Shown here: one piece after another, positions 1 to 10,192 of the stretch
Layout: each line of letters starts with the position of its first letter
How positions within the stretch are numbered: the stretch's first letter is position 1
From: Norana najaformis
Lineage: Eukaryota; Annelida; Clitellata; Crassiclitellata; Hormogastridae
NCBI GenBank assembly: GCA_964023275.1
Contig: OZ029923.1
Span: 4,202,729-4,266,728, forward strand
Direction: 5' to 3'
DNA: 64,000 nucleotides
Notes under the pieces: model-generated
Told to the model about the DNA's origin: nothing
What the model saw: the letters and a program-made list of their open reading frames with translations, nothing else
Database searches by the model: none
Made by a program: the position numbers and the translations under genes

Positions 1-1155
1 ACCATATCCAGAGCTGATTATAGGCAAAGGGTGTTTACGTCTCAACAGAACATTAAAGATCACCCTACAAAAGAACTTGGAAGAAACAATCCCTGCTCTT
101 TCAAAAAAATGCTGCAGATCGGTTTTGATTATGCACAACAAATTCATATTCCTCAGGATCCTCAGCAACCAGGAGATATTTACTTCTTGACCCCATTTAA
201 AGTTGGATTGTTTGGAATAATGAATGATTCATTGAGCCAGCAGATGACTTATGTCATTCCAGAATGCGTGTCAACTGGAAAGGGTTCGGACTCTGTAGTT
301 TCCTATATCAACCATTATTTGGAAGAGTTTGGCCTTGGAGAGACAGATCTTAGCATTTTTGCTGATAATTGCATTGGCCAAAATAAGAATAACTTTGTAA
401 TTGCGTACTGGGCATGGAGAATTGTTAAAGGATTCCACAGTCATATTACGTATTCTTTCCTTCCTGTTGGACACACAAAATTCTCTCCAGATTGGGCATT
501 TGGTCTTCTGAAGCGTCAGTTTCAATTAAGCAAGGTTTGCACCCTCACTGAACTGAAGAACTGCATTGAACGAAGCACTCCAATAACAAAATTGAACAAG
601 GCAATTCTTACTGGAGACGAGCAAGGCAATGTTTTCGTACCTGTTAACAATTGGCATTCATATTTCAATGACAAACTGAGGATTCAGAAAGTCAGAGATT
701 TAAAAACCTTCTGCCAGTTTGAGTTTGATACTCAAATACCAGGTCATGTTATCTGCCATAAGGAACTTGGTGATGAGGGAAATCTGCACACACTGTTTGA
801 TGCTGAGGAAGAAGCACTGGCTAATCTACCAGAAGAAATTCTTCCATTGGGACTTTCCACTGATAGGAAGCAATATCTCTTCCAGAATATTCGCAGATTC
901 TGCACAAAGGAGGCTCAAGATATTCTTTGCCCTAGGCCCTATGATGATGCCATAACTCAAACAACATCAGCTGATCATGAAAGAACTGTAGGGACTTTAG
1001 AGAACTTGCAAACATTGTCAGAAGCATCCTTGGTGATGGCTCGTCGGGCACCACCTACTTGTGGATTTTGTAAGGAGACTGGGCATATTAACAGAAAAAA
1101 CAAAAACGGATTATTTATGTGCCCTAAACGTAGAGCTCAAGAAAATAATGATTAG
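1..1155 (+). CDS. DUF7869-like transposon-associated protein, 3' part
   Basis: The frame is open from the first base of the window to a TAG at 1153-1155, so the N-terminus lies outside and the first Met-like codon at 31 is not a real start. The protein has a segment reading FADNCIGQNKNNFVIAYWAW followed by a VGHTKFSPDWAFGLLKR stretch. From memory, this Asp-Asn-Cys/Gln-Asn-Lys-Asn core typifies DUF7869-type proteins, found in many copies in cnidarian, mollusc and fish genomes and thought to come from DNA transposons. The C-terminus carries a knuckle-like C-x2-C-x4-H followed by a further Cys (CGFCKETGH, then MCPKR). The frame is intact over 384 codons, unlike the broken retroelements nearby, so it is either a young element or a domesticated copy. 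No terminal inverted repeat is visible because the left end is cut off. Family assignment is by motif recall only. Confidence 0.65.
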   Translation, partial: TISRADYRQRVFTSQQNIKDHPTKELGRNNPCSFKKMLQIGFDYAQQIHIPQDPQQPGDIYFLTPFKVGLFGIMNDSLSQQMTYVIPECVSTGKGSDSVVSYINHYLEEFGLGETDLSIFADNCIGQNKNNFVIAYWAWRIVKGFHSHITYSFLPVGHTKFSPDWAFGLLKRQFQLSKVCTLTELKNCIERSTPITKLNKAILTGDEQGNVFVPVNNWHSYFNDKLRIQKVRDLKTFCQFEFDTQIPGHVICHKELGDEGNLHTLFDAEEEALANLPEEILPLGLSTDRKQYLFQNIRRFCTKEAQDILCPRPYDDAITQTTSADHERTVGTLENLQTLSEASLVMARRAPPTCGFCKETGHINRKNKNGLFMCPKRRAQENND

Positions 1156-1625
1156 GTGTGACTTCCAATAAAATCTATTGATTCCGGTAGCTGAACTTTT
1201 TAGAAATGCATAGCGTCTTTTCAGTTGTAAAATATTGACGTTGCTCGGCTTCAAGAAACTAACCATAATTTGTTCAAATTTGTTCATATTAGGCTGAAAT
1301 TTGGTGTTTCTGTAGTTTTTGTATAACTGAATTAGATCTGTAAATAAAAATACTAACATGCAAACAGTCTTTAAGTTAGGTGTATGTCAATTTTCAAACG
1401 CAATTTGCAGAAAATTGATATTTTACAATGTTGAAAGTGAAAATGAAAATAGATGCATGAATTTTGGACCAATGAGCCTGAAACTTTTACCCTGACTTCC
1501 TTATAGTATCAGCTTATAGAAACTGGTGATAAGTCCATTTGAGACAAGTGGTCCCTTTTCTTGGCCGGCGTCACATATATTCTTCAATTTCGTTTAATTT
1601 TCAATCGCGCTCCAGGAGATTCTAT
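1156..1625. other. Spacer, no gene recognised
   Basis: AT-rich sequence after the stop codon of the DUF7869-like frame. No conserved coding, RNA or named repeat was seen. It could include the 3' end of the element carrying the upstream frame. Confidence 0.5.
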
Positions 1626-1627
1626 AA

Positions 1628-2056
1628 TTAAAGGTCGACGTGAACGGCCCTGGCAGCCGCAAGATGTCGTGAAACACTGGATAATAATATAAATAATAGG
1701 TCGTGATTAGACACATCTCAGTATCCTTTTACTTATGCTATATACTAGTCAATTTCGTTAAGTAGCAAGATTGAAACTCCGCCACTGCCGCAATCGGGTG
1801 GTGCCAGTCACAAGCCTAGAAAAAAAGAGGAGGGCGACGTTAACGGCCTTTGATGCCATAAGATGTCGTTAAACAGTGGAAACGAATAACAAGATTGCGA
1901 AAACGACACTCCAATAAGGAAAGGTCGACGTCAACACCCCTGGCAGGCACAAGATGTCGTTATACACTGGATACTAAAACAAATATTAGGGTGTGTTTAG
2001 ACACCTTTAAATCGCATTTACCCGATGCTATATAGTCGTCAGTTTCGCTTAACCGT
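1628..2056 (+). repeat. Repeat cluster: B, C and B copies
   Basis: Two copies of repeat B (about 1631-1770 and 1918-2056) flank one copy of repeat C (about 1773-1885). Both families contain a CGACGT-AACGGCC block followed about 10-15 bases later by AAGATGTCGTTAAACACTGG, but they differ on the 5' side. B continues downstream with TTAGACACCTTTAAATCGC and a GCTATATA-GTC-TCAGTTTCG block. Other B copies lie at 4352-4485, 8695-8845, 9118-9265, 51236-51460 and 62340-62640. Other C copies lie at 8853-8945, 18730-18838, 34278-34386 and 42933-43030. Confidence 0.8.
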
Positions 2057-2092
2057 TAGTATGTAAACCAATCTTCCTATTTCTGACTGGAA

Positions 2093-3440
2093 TTAATCCC
2101 TTCTAGGAGAGGGGTCAGCCAAACGAATCCTTCTTTTCCATTTGCTTCTATCTCCAGTATCTTCTTTCTTCAGTCTGAGAAGCTTTAGGTCTTGCTGAAT
2201 CATGTCTCTCAATCCCTTCTTTTGTCGTCCCCGACTGCGGCTTCCGTAGACCTCTACTGTCATAATTCTTTTAATGCAGTCTTCCTCTTCTCTCCTCATC
2301 GCATGACCGTACCATCTCAACCTGGCTTCTCGTACCTTGTCAGATATACATGGCACTCCCAATTTCTGTCTGATATACTCGCTCCTTTTCTTGTCTTTCA
2401 GTGAGATTCGAAGTATCCATCGCAGCATTCTCATTTCTGTTCTCTCCAGCAGCTTCTCCTCTTTTGTCAGTGTCCATGCTTCTGCTCCATATATCATCAC
2501 TGGTCTTATCATCGTTTTGTACACCTTTCCTTTGACTTGAACCGGCATTTTGACATCGGATAATAAACTCGATAGGTCTTTCTATTTTTGCCACGCTGCC
2601 TTAATCCTGTTCTTAACATTCTCATTTAGCAGTCGTTATCGACCCAAGGTATTTAAAGGTTTCTACTTGTTTCAGTGCATTTCCTGCAATGTCCTTGACC
2701 ACAAGTGTCTCATCTATTTTGGAGCATTCCAAGGTCTCTGCTTTATTGATATTTATTTTAAGACCCTTGCTCTCCAGTGCTCTCTGCCAATCAGTGAAAC
2801 GCCCTTGTATCTTTGTCGCTGCGTCATCTGCCACTATGAGGTCATCAGCATACAACATATCCCATGGTACTTCTCTTCTCACATTTTCCGATATGGCATC
2901 CATTACTATGATGAACAGCAGAAAACTCAGGCAGGATCCCTGATGTACACCCACTCGTATCTCAAAGTTTACTCTGTTTCATATATTGCTCCTCACTGAA
3001 GTCTGTGCATCTTCATACACTGATTTCACCAGTCGCACTATTTTCTCCGATACTCCCTTTTTCCTCAGACCCAGCATACGATTTCTCTTGGTACTCTATC
3101 AAAAGCCTTCTCCAGATCTACAAAAGTTCAATATCTGTTGTTGTTTCCTTCTAGTATTTTCTCCTGCACCTGTCTCAATATGAAGACTGCATCCGTTGTG
3201 CCTCTACCCGATCTAAAGCCAAACTGGTTATCATGTAGCTTGACCCGTTCCCTGATGCGCCCTTCGATCACCCTTTCGTACACTTTCAGTCCAATTTCCA
3301 GCAACTTAATTCCTCTGTAATTACTACATTCCAGTACGTCTCCTTTTTGTTTATATATTGCTATTATTTCACTTTTCTTCATATCTTGTCGCAGGCTTTC
3401 TTGTTTCGTAAAGTCGTTTAAGCCATGCAGTGCCATCATT
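2093..3440 (-). pseudogene. Broken non-LTR retrotransposon reverse transcriptase
   Basis: Three reading-frame pieces in at least two frames form the C-terminal half of a LINE reverse transcriptase. 3439-3128 carries the SNYRGIKLL and FGFRSGRGTTDA blocks. 2954-2622 carries GVHQGS and the catalytic YADD motif. 2548-2093 carries the post-RT motif RLRWYGHAMRREEE and a basic GRQKKG stretch. Frameshifts and stops separate the pieces, so it cannot make a full protein. The 5' side stops abruptly at 3440, next to the tail of another element. The motif set fits RTE-like or related endonuclease-type LINEs. The exact clade needs a phylogeny. Confidence 0.9.
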
Positions 3441-4135
3441 GTAATTGTTATTTGAAATTTGTATAGCGCCTCTTCAAGATAAACTCATCAGAGGCGCTCT
3501 CTGCGCTAACGATGTAAAATGTCATTAAGAACGGAACATTCGTCCACAAATAAACATTGGTCAGAAAACTAGAAGAGTCACCAGTGGCAAGCTCGCGCAC
3601 ACACGCAAAGCCCAACCAACAGGTTCCCAACTAGAGTTGAATGATAACAGCATGTTCGGAGTTTCTGAAGCAGGTAGCAACGAGGATGAGGATCGACCAT
3701 GGGCGATGTGATCCGCCGCCAATGGCTCACGGTTGTTCCATCGTCCAATAGTCTCTCGTAGATGGAAGACGGTGCGGCGAGCGGAGATTAATCGAACCAT
3801 CGGATATGCGTCGGACAGGTTTCGTCGCCCGTCTTTCGGTAGGTAGCTGGACCATTCCGTAGCTGACAGTCGGAGCCGCTCCAAAGACTCTCTTCGCCCT
3901 TCTTCACCGAATCCCAGATTTCCCGGCGTTGACGGCGTGGGTGGGTCTCCAGGTCTGAGACTAGACTGTCAAGCTTGAATCCTGTCCCCCCTCGGTGGGT
4001 GGACCAGTCCATTCACGGAAGGTCATGATGATAAACAACGAAACGTCCGAAACGCAATAATTCCGTTTTGGAAACGAAAAATAATTCCACCGCGCCAACT
4101 CGGCAACAGAAGAAAACCAAACAGCTAAAATTACC
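3441..4135 (-). mobile_element. Unclassified CpG-rich retroelement copy with LINE-type 3' tail
   Basis: On the minus strand this block ends at about 3441 with GAGGCGCTATACAAATTTC and an AT-rich run, the kind of 3' end shared by CR1/L2-like LINEs and their SINEs in this window. It abuts the broken reverse transcriptase at 3440. The body (about 3560-4012) is much richer in CpG than its surroundings and has two overlapping open frames with no recognisable domain. It may be a LINE 3' portion or a composite SINE. Only the tail is firm. Confidence 0.45.
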
Positions 4136-4351
4136 GATGATATGTTACATTTAGACAAAATAATCCGTCAAAAACGAACACGGAGATATCCATGGCCGCG
4201 GACATGCGCAGAAACATCATGTCCAAGTGCTTTAAACATTTCGGCTGTCATTCCAGATGGTTCCAGGGCTTTGTTGTTTTTCATCTTTTCATTTGCTATC
4301 TGGATCTCTTTGCGGTCTCTTTAGTATCTCATCACGCCAATCCCACTAAAT

Positions 4352-4485
4352 CAAGGTCGAAGTCAACGACCCTGGCAGGCACAAGATGTCGTTACACACT
4401 GAATACTAATACTAATACTAGGCTGTTTTTAGACACCTTTAAATCGCACTTACCTGAACCTATATAGTCCTCAGTTTCATTAAAG
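4352..4485 (+). repeat. Repeat B copy
   Basis: Matches the B copies at 1918-2056 and 51390-51460, with the GTCGAAGTCAACGACCCTGG block, the AAGATGTCGTTACACACTG block and the TTAGACACCTTTAAATCGC block in order. The 4136-4350 stretch before it shows nothing recognisable. Confidence 0.75.
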
Positions 4486-4756
4486 CGAATGTTGAGTCCT
4501 AAACAATTGTCTAAGAGAGATTTAAAAATTATCATTATTATCGAAAAGTAAGTTCTATAACAGATTATTTCACCATTAAAAACAGAACAATATTTTTACA
4601 TATAGAAAATTTTCAGATAAATTTTTAAACAGGCTGAAACATATTAATTACAGAATTAGTTTTATTTACATCACAAATGTTTTGTCAGGGAGAATATCAC
4701 ACATACAACCGAAAAATATTTACACGTTATATTTACATTGGAATAATCCATTTTAT

Positions 4757-5035
4757 TTAAATGACTCTATCTTTGTTGATGCTCATCAAGATTTTATAAA
4801 CCTCTAGGTAAAGATAACGGTTACACAGGATGTTTTTTACAGTAAAGTCTAGTCTCTTTTCCTGGCATTTTTGTCTTAGTATATATGAAATATTCTGTTT
4901 TTTACAATTTAATAATACATGTTCAATTGTATCAGGTACCTGACATTGTATACATAAGTCTGTTAGGCTCTTTTTAATTTTCTTAAGCCATGTGTTAGTT
5001 AGGATATGTCCTAAACGCATATTGCAAAAATCCTT
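4757..5035 (-). pseudogene. LINE ORF2 C-terminal fragment
   Basis: A minus-strand frame ends at 4757 with a stop. It encodes the pattern [12 protein letters not shown], then [17 protein letters not shown]. This matches the C-terminal cysteine-histidine region (C-x2-C-x7-H-x4-C) found after the reverse transcriptase or RNase H part of many Jockey-type LINEs. The upstream side runs straight into an (ATCC)n array, so it is truncated. The 4490-4756 flank is AT-rich and may be its 3' UTR. Confidence 0.75.
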
Positions 5036-5036
5036 C

Positions 5037-5215
5037 GATGCCTCCATCCCTCCATCCATCCATCTATCCATCCTCCATCCATCCATCCCTCCATCCATCC
5101 TCCATCCCTCCATCCCTCCATCCCTCCATCCATCCATCCTCCATCCCTCCATTCCTCTATCCATCCATCCTCCATCCATCCATCCATCCATCCTCCATCC
5201 ATCCATTCACTTACC
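5037..5215. repeat. (CATC/CTCC)n microsatellite
   Basis: About 180 bp of interrupted CCAT/CCTC tetranucleotides. The long open frames on both strands here are artefacts of the repeat. Confidence 0.95.
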
Positions 5216-5384
5216 CGTCTATCCATCCTGCCATCCTATCAGTCGATATTCCCGTCTTCTTCTGTTGCTTCGGTAGCGCCCATTTGCACTTACTGGGCAT
5301 TTAGGAGATAACGTGTCATTGAGGTGCGACTTCAAAGGCAATCTCCCCAACTCATCCCAGAATTCATGATATACCCAAACATAT

Positions 5385-5530
5385 TTGAAATTTTTATAGC
5401 GCCGGTGTCCAGTGCATACGGCATCAACCGATGGCACTCCAAAATCAAACCGCAGTCAGATCAATATCCAAGAGGTCAGTTCGATGAAACAGAAAGTCAG
5501 CCTATCGGAAGCAACCAACTGAAAGGGAAT
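5385..5530 (-). mobile_element. LINE 3' end, same family as the 52 kb element
   Basis: Contains TATAGCGCCGGTGTCCAGTG and GGCATCAACCGATGGCAC followed by a TCAATATCCA-GAGGTCAGT block. These match the 3' ends at 51795-51930 and 26155-26290. The orientation is inferred from the 52 kb copy, where this end lies downstream of a minus-strand reverse transcriptase. Heavily truncated. Confidence 0.65.
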
Positions 5531-5536
5531 CACATA

Positions 5537-6235
5537 ATGTATGTATGTATGCATTTATATGTATGTGTATGTATGTGTATGTATGTGTATGTATGTATGC
5601 ATGTATGTATGCATGTATATATGTATGTCTGTATGAATGTATGTATGTATGCATTTGTATTTATGTGTATGTATGTGTATGTATGTGTCTGTCTGTATGT
5701 ATGTATGTATGCATTTGTAATTATGTGTATGTATGTGTCTGTATGTGTCTGTATGTATGTATGTATGTATGTATGTATGTATGTATTTGTAATTATGTGT
5801 ATGTATGTGTCTGTATGTGTCTGTATGTATGTATGTATGTATGTATGTATTTGTAATTATGTGTTTGTATGTGTCTGTATGTGTCTGTATGTATGTATGT
5901 ATGTATGTATGCATTTGTATTTATTTGTATGTATGTGTATGTATGTATGTATGTAAGTGTATATGTATGCATTTGTATTTATGTGTAAGTATGTGTATGT
6001 GTGTCTGTATGTGTATGTATGTATGTATGTATGTATGCATTTGTATTTATGTGTATGTATGTATATATGTATGTATGTATGTATGTAAGCATGTATGTAT
6101 GTACGCATTTGTATTTATGTCTATGTATGTGTATGTATGTATGTATGTATATATGCATGCATGTATGTATGTATGTATGTATGTATATATGCATGTATGT
6201 ATATATACATGTATGTATGTGTGTATGTATGTGTC
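5537..6235. repeat. Long (GTAT)n microsatellite
   Basis: About 700 bp of ATGT units with GTGT, CTGT and GCATTTGTATTTATGT variants that recur every 60-90 bp, giving a higher-order pattern. It opens long frames rich in Met, Tyr, Val and Cys on the plus strand and in His, Thr, Tyr and Ile on the minus strand. None of these is a gene. Confidence 0.97.
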
Positions 6236-6249
6236 TGTCTGCGCATGGA

Positions 6250-6990
6250 TAATACGGTTAGAATGGCCGCGTGGAAAACTCACCGTGTTCTGTGTAAATC
6301 CTCCAATGATCGTTCGATATTCAACCTAGATCTAAGCAGACGCCTATAAATATATCAGATGTCACTTCCTGTCACGTGCTATTTAAACGACAATGACAAG
6401 TTCCATTGTGCTTCTTCGTTCTGGAAGAGCAGTTGCTGATGCTGATGCTGCTGCTGATGCTGCTAAAGAGGAATGGTCTGGAGTTGGGGAAAGATCTCCT
6501 CCCCGCTCCTCCTCCTCCTACTCCTGTCCTTTCTCTTCCTCTTCCTATTCCTCCTCCTTCTCCTGCTCGGAATAGATAAAAAGGATCCACGAAAACCGCG
6601 ATGGAGGACAGGAGGCAGGGCTGCTGCGGCTGATGCCCAGCTGCTGATGCTGGTGGCGGCGACGGTCAGCAGCTAACCGAAGATGGAGAAGATAGCGAGG
6701 GTAGTTTGGTTCTGACTGGCAGTGGACCAGCCGCTACGATCATTGATTTTCCCCGCTAGCCAGCTCCCGGTGTAATGCGAGATCTGTTCCTGGGCGGAAA
6801 TGGTTCCGACTCCGCCCACATTTGCTGCGAAGGCACCATATATTGAAGCGAATTTTGAAGCTTTCTGTTGTCTTGATAGAAGAATTTTATGCAAAAACAA
6901 TATTTTAGTAGATGGAAAAATAGAAGCCCAAGCACTCGCACAAGCAGTCTGTACTTATGCAGTCGTATTTAGAACAAAGCATTATTTTGA
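6250..6990. other. Low-complexity spacer with GCTGAT and CTCCTC runs
   Basis: Contains short GCTGATGCT and CTCCTC/CTTCCT runs (about 6430-6560) and a GCTGCTGATGC run near 6620-6660. Several modest open frames exist on both strands but none shows a known domain. It may be transcribed from the promoter-like block just to the right, but no exon could be supported. Confidence 0.4.
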
Positions 6991-6994
6991 CGAA

Positions 6995-7205
6995 CGAAGC
7001 GGCAGCAAGCTGCTGCGTGACGTCATCGGTCACGTGAACCAATCACAATACATTTCGGAACTGTTTTTGCCCCGGAACCAATTTCTCGTCACACCGGTGT
7101 CCATCGGTTGAAGGAGAGAGGCAGGGGCGCTGGCCGCTCCCGCGAGAGGCGACTGTGCAGCCCTCCCGGCGCCATAAGCTCCTGCTGCTGATGCGGCGAG
7201 AGCGG
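6995..7205. promoter_or_regulatory. Orphan CpG-rich promoter-like block
   Basis: A perfect CRE palindrome TGACGTCA (7018-7025), an E-box CACGTG (7031-7036) and two CCAAT boxes (7039-7043 and 7078-7082) lie within 65 bp. They are followed by a GC-rich, CpG-containing tract to about 7205. This arrangement resembles a TATA-less housekeeping promoter (CREB/ATF, USF/MYC and NF-Y sites). No coding exon could be attached on either side, so the transcript and its direction are unknown. Confidence 0.5.
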
Positions 7206-7209
7206 GATG

Positions 7210-7450
7210 CTGGTTTGTGTGTATGTGTGTGTGTGTGTGTGTGGAGATGTAGGTAAGTATGTATGTATGTATATATGCATATATGCATGTATGTATGTAT
7301 GTATGTATGTATGTATGTATGCATGTATGTATGCATGTGTGCATGTATTTATGTATGTTGTGTTAGTATGTATGTATGTATGTATGTATGTATGTATGTA
7401 TGTATGTGTATGTGTACATGTATGTGTGTGTGCGCGCGTGTGTGTGTTAT
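7210..7450. repeat. (GTAT)n / (GT)n microsatellite
   Basis: GTGTGT run, then GTAT units with GCATGTAT interruptions, then a TGTGTGCGCGCGTG run. Open frames inside are repeat artefacts. Confidence 0.95.
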
Positions 7451-7664
7451 GGCGTCTGTAGACATCTCCGTCCTCTGCTAAGTCGCTTCGGGGGCCAGAA
7501 CACTTGCCAGATTACTGCATGTGACACGCAACACGATGTTGATAACGATGGCTATGATTAACGTGACGACGACAACGAAGGAAGTGATTACTATGATGAT
7601 GACGACGACGATAAAATACTGCGACTACATTGACGTTTGTGCAAAATTGTAAGCGTTTTGCTGC

Positions 7665-7669
7665 TAGCC

Positions 7670-7726
<57 letters not shown>

Positions 7727-7730
7727 GACT
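7665..7730. repeat. (CTGT)n microsatellite
   Basis: About 15 near-perfect CTGT units. Confidence 0.95.
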
Positions 7731-7854
7731 TATGTCGTCTGAACGCCGTGACCCACCTACGCCTACGATTCCTCGTTCAGTCGATGGACATATGGCGTGT
7801 TAACAAATGCATTACTTACTTACTTTCTGCTATTTGCATGCGTACCTATCCGTG

Positions 7855-7964
<110 letters not shown>

Positions 7965-8071
7965 CATCCTTAAGACGCAGAACGTGTCGGATTGTGTTAT
8001 TGACAAGCTGGAAAGGTCAGTTCCTTTAGCGCAAGTAGTTGAATGGCCGTTATAGTCAGTTGATTCTGAGT

Positions 8072-8190
8072 TCAAAGAACCTCTTCTGCTTTGATCACTG
8101 AGATCAAAGCACTTCTGCTTTGATCTGCTCAGATCAGTGCGCCTATTGTGCTTGATCTAACGAGATCAAAGCGCTTCTTCGCCTTTGATC
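8072..8190. promoter_or_regulatory. Cluster of TCF/LEF-type CTTTGATC motifs
   Basis: Five exact copies of CTTTGATC or its complement lie at 8089-8096(+), 8102-8109(-), 8118-8125(+), 8164-8171(-) and 8183-8190(+), with degenerate copies between (for example 8150-8157). The first two form a 9-bp palindrome, GCTTTGATC and GATCAAAGC, around five bases. CTTTGATC is the core TCF/LEF target. The cluster may be a Wnt-responsive element, or simply a short local repeat that happens to contain the motif. Confidence 0.45.
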
Positions 8191-8304
8191 TCAGCATCGC
8201 TGTTTGAGAGGACGAATACCTTGAATGCTGATAGAACTTGCGGACTGATTTTTGTGCGCCATCGTATGAAGCGCAGTCGTCATATAGTGGCGCTTAATAA
8301 ATTC

Positions 8305-8665
8305 AGAAATAATAATGATAATGGTGCCACGTGCACTAGGCCTACACAGACTTCCGCTTAACTGTCCGATTAATAATTGGTTAGTGCAGCTCATTATAAA
8401 TAGTAGTAAAGAACTAATTATTAATCATAATCTCGAAATTTCTTCAGCGACCAGCGAAAGCCAAGTCGCAAGTAAGTTCCGATCGTGGCTTATTTCAGAG
8501 ATTTGAATCTCGGGATAGTACTGTCCGTACGCAGGGAACTTAAATGGCGTGGCGCCCATTCAAACGGGCAGCGGTAGTGAAGGATCTCACCCGATAAATT
8601 TATTAAAAATTAGCAGCTTCGAGGCCATAGGGTCGCTATGGAAAACCTATCATTTACACTTTATG
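8305..8665 (+). mobile_element. Composite repeat: LINE D end joined to SINE A body
   Basis: Begins with ATAATGGTGCCACGTGCACT and a TTAATAATTGGTTAGTGCAG block. It continues into the 3' end of LINE family D on the minus strand (AATCTCGAAATTTC, then AGCGACCAGCGAAAGCCAAG), then into SINE A (GGCTTATTTCAGAGATTTGA, CCCATTCAAACGGGCAGCGG, GAAGGATCTCACCCGAT). The same order with the same junctions is present at 62650-63005, so the chimera has moved or been copied as one unit. Confidence 0.75.
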
Positions 8666-8689
8666 GAAACCCTATACTTTTACATTTGA

Positions 8690-9400
8690 CAAATATTGGG
8701 TTGCAATTAGACACCTTCAATTGGCTTTTTTCGGCACTACATAATCCCGACTGCTCCAGCATCATGCATTAAGATGCTTCCCGCAACCTAAGGTCGACGT
8801 TAACGGCCAATGGCATCCGCAAGATGTTATTAAACACTGAGTTTAACTCCGCCACTGCCTTCAGTAGTGCCAGTCCCAAGCCTGGATAAAGGAGGAGGGC
8901 GACATCAGCCTTTGATGCCATAAGATGTCGTTAAACACTGGTACTACCACTACAGTACATTTTCTATGCTACACGAGGACCTTAAATGGCGTGGCACCCA
9001 TTCAAACAAGCGGCAGTGGTGAAGGATCTCACCCGATTAAATCATTAAGAAATTAGCAGGGTCAAGGCCATAAGGTCGCTATAGAAAAACGTGTACATTC
9101 ATATTTTAAAAAATTATATTAGGTTGTGATTAGACACCTTTAAATCGCTTTCTACCGAAGTTATATATTCATAAATTTCGTTCAACAGAAGTCTGCACGT
9201 GCCATAGTTTTAAGGAAAGGTCGTCAACGGCCCTGGCATCCACAAGATGTCGTTTAAACAATGAATACACTAATACAAAAGACGTGGCGCCCATTCAAAT
9301 AAGCTGCGGTGGTGAAGGATCTCACCCGATTAATTCATTAAGAAATTAGCAGGGTCGAGGCCATACGGTCGCAGTAGAAAACCTATGCATTTACCAGCTT
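8690..9400 (+). repeat. Repeat nest of B, C and A copies
   Basis: In order: B (about 8695-8845), C (8853-8945), A (8970-9105), B (9118-9265), A (9275-9390). The A copies share CCCATTCAAA, GAAGGATCTCACCCGATTAA, AGCAGGGTC-AGGCCATA and GGTCGC-ATAGAAAA. All five copies are in the same orientation. Confidence 0.8.
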
Positions 9401-9559
9401 ATTCACAGGCGCCCAACGTTCTTGCGCTGCCAAGAAGTACTTCAACTAAATGTCAGCTCAAGTGATCCAGCAATCGTTCGGCCTTTCTCCCTCTTGGATT
9501 ACACCATCTTGTCCGCTGGGCCGAGTTCCCCCTTTTCCGCCTACTTCTTCCTCTATTTT

Positions 9560-9745
9560 GGTCTTTTTCTTCTTCAAACAGTTTGAGCCACTCTGTATCT
9601 CTCTGCCTGACTTTTACATCTTGACCTGGAACCGAACCCTTTTTGACTATCGATTTTGTTTTGACTGAGCGCCCTTGAATAAGCTGGTCCCCGTGACGTG
9701 GCTTTCATTGGGCGCTGCAGAAATCTCGTGATTACGATTACGCTT
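9560..9745 (+). mobile_element. LINE family D 3' end
   Basis: Contains TTGACCTGGAACCGAACCC, ATCGATTTTGTTTTGACTGA, AATAAGCTGGTCCCCGTGAC and the terminal GGGCGCTGCAGAAATCTCG followed by ATTACGATTACG. The same end recurs on the plus strand at 19880-20125, 49900-50235 and 63665-63975, and on the minus strand at 45783-46010, 50448-50700, 57072-57145, 61978-62160 and 63490-63664. The copy at 50448-50700 keeps a reverse-transcriptase C-terminal peptide (FHSRLKAYLFHRYY), which shows that the family is a 5'-truncated LINE. Confidence 0.8.
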
Positions 9746-10186
9746 TGTGTTACGGTACTGGTAAAAAAATGTACGCAGTTAAGCATGTTCAGCAGTTGTG
9801 CCTCAGTTTTTCATTGAAAGACACTAAAACGACTCAGTGGGCTTTCCATCCACAGAAAACAACCGAGAAATAGCTAAAGAAACGAAAAGGCAGTTCACTA
9901 AATACCGAACAATCAAACCTGCTAATCAACTCAATCGAAAACAACAATCAGGATATCATTACACCAATCCCTCAATCAAAACAAGTTTCATATCAGTTAA
10001 GTTTGAGGAGCATGTGTAAAAAGACCCATACTGAAACAAAACAGATAGTAAACGTCTGAAATTCAGGCCCTAAGCAAAACAGAAAAAAATAATATGTTGG
10101 ACACGTCACAGGTACAAGCAGATCTAATTACGCAAATTGTAGTCCTAATAGAAATAGGCACACGTAATAGGTCAATATGAATACAT

Positions 10187-10192
10187 TTTATT
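10187..10192 (-). terminator. Candidate RFX polyadenylation signal
   Basis: AATAAA on the minus strand, followed 10-25 bases downstream by a T-rich ATGTATTCATATTG stretch. It would give a 3' UTR of about 2.8 kb. Other AATAAA motifs closer to the stop (for example near 12050) could be used instead. Confidence 0.35.

Noticed and set aside
5545-6349. Long frames rich in MYVC or HTYI repeats
   Set aside because: They come from GTAT tetranucleotides, occur on both strands and in several frames, and have no domain.
7030-7481. Frames over the 7.2-7.45 kb array
   Set aside because: Microsatellite artefacts. Only the CpG-rich block to the left was kept, as a promoter candidate.
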